Assembly: GCA_949878435.1 (NCBI GenBank)
Contig: CATLAK010000014.1
Span: 22,207-86,206, forward strand
From: an uncultured Lachnospiraceae bacterium
Lineage (GTDB): Bacteria > Bacillota > Clostridia > Lachnospirales > Lachnospiraceae
Length of the DNA stretch: 64,000 nt
Direction: 5' to 3'
Below are positions 63,962 to 64,000 of this stretch, one piece after another. The notes under the pieces were generated by a model. The model was not told the DNA's origin and did no database searches. It saw nothing but the letters and a program-made list of their open reading frames with translations. Position numbers and translations under genes: made by a program. Numbering within the stretch: the stretch's first letter is position 1; every line of letters begins with the position of its first letter.

Positions 63962-63994
63962 TATAATAGAGGTATCAAAGCTACAGTGTAGCTT
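63962..63994 (+). promoter_or_regulatory. Possible promoter with dyad at the window end
   Basis: Perfect TATAAT at 63962-63967 without a good -35, followed by a 7-bp dyad (AAGCTAC-N3-GTAGCTT, 63978-63994). Looks like the start of a regulated unit that continues outside the window. Confidence 0.35.
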
Positions 63995-64000
63995 GGGAAA

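Overview
The window looks like a chromosomal segment from an anaerobic Firmicute of class Clostridia, most likely Lachnospiraceae. The evidence is the SCIFF (six-cysteine) peptide with its radical-SAM maturase, a fused SecDF, a HemZ-type coproporphyrinogen dehydrogenase, TIGR04086-, DUF3048-, DUF1836- and YerC/TrpR-like genes, a CIRCE-controlled groESL operon, a glmS ribozyme and AGGAGG-type ribosome binding sites. This assignment is an inference from gene content. No rRNA, tRNA, CRISPR array or phage structural gene was seen.

Layout. 1-5.6 kb: a partial secreted protein, a large FtsX-type ABC permease with its ATPase, and an OmpR-type two-component system. 5.6-6.4 kb: decayed DNA with a frameshifted AraC-type regulator remnant. 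6.4-18.7 kb: a compact minus-strand housekeeping operon, murE-priA-def-fmt-(Zn protease)-rsmB-rlmN-prpC-prkC-rsgA. 19-24.8 kb: recJ, secDF, SCIFF maturase and SCIFF peptide. 24.9-28.4 kb: CorC/HlyC-family membrane protein, TIGR04086 membrane protein, Rpn-type PD-(D/E)XK nuclease and an XRE regulator. 28.7-31.8 kb: an agr quorum-sensing locus in which agrBD and agrCA converge on a 305-bp palindrome. 32-40.1 kb: hemZ, glmS with its ribozyme, a DUF3048 lipoprotein, an MBL-fold hydrolase and relA/spoT. 40.3-46.5 kb: groEL, groES, a degenerate GGDEF protein, an orphan protein, a GH25 lysozyme and a small (p)ppGpp synthetase. 46.6-50.2 kb: an NSS-family transporter, a DUF362 protein, a 360-bp palindrome and a PAP2 phosphatase. 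50.3-53.1 kb: an accessory patch with a HigBA-like toxin-antitoxin operon, a 409-bp palindrome and a tyrosine recombinase. 53.1-59.4 kb: Na/Pi cotransporter, PhoR/PhoB-like pair and type I pullulanase. 59.7-61.6 kb: a four-gene ECF sigma operon. 61.8-64 kb: DUF1836, YerC, a degenerate M23 protein and a cold-shock protein.

The most unusual signal is a set of three very long inverted repeats (29467-29771, 49241-49600, 51610-52018). Two share a core of about 210 bp whose hairpins differ by compensatory changes. Their outer arms (98 and 124 bp) are unrelated between the copies but almost perfectly self-complementary within each copy. All three end in a head of two small hairpins with NGGA-type loops. 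The third has the same architecture without obvious sequence homology and sits between agrD and agrC.

Other notable points are an AgrD whose predicted signal ring would be closed by Ser rather than Cys, a toxin-antitoxin promoter with a 20-bp palindrome in its spacer, a palindrome over the -35 of the NSS transporter promoter, and three enzyme-family proteins with degraded active sites or export signals.
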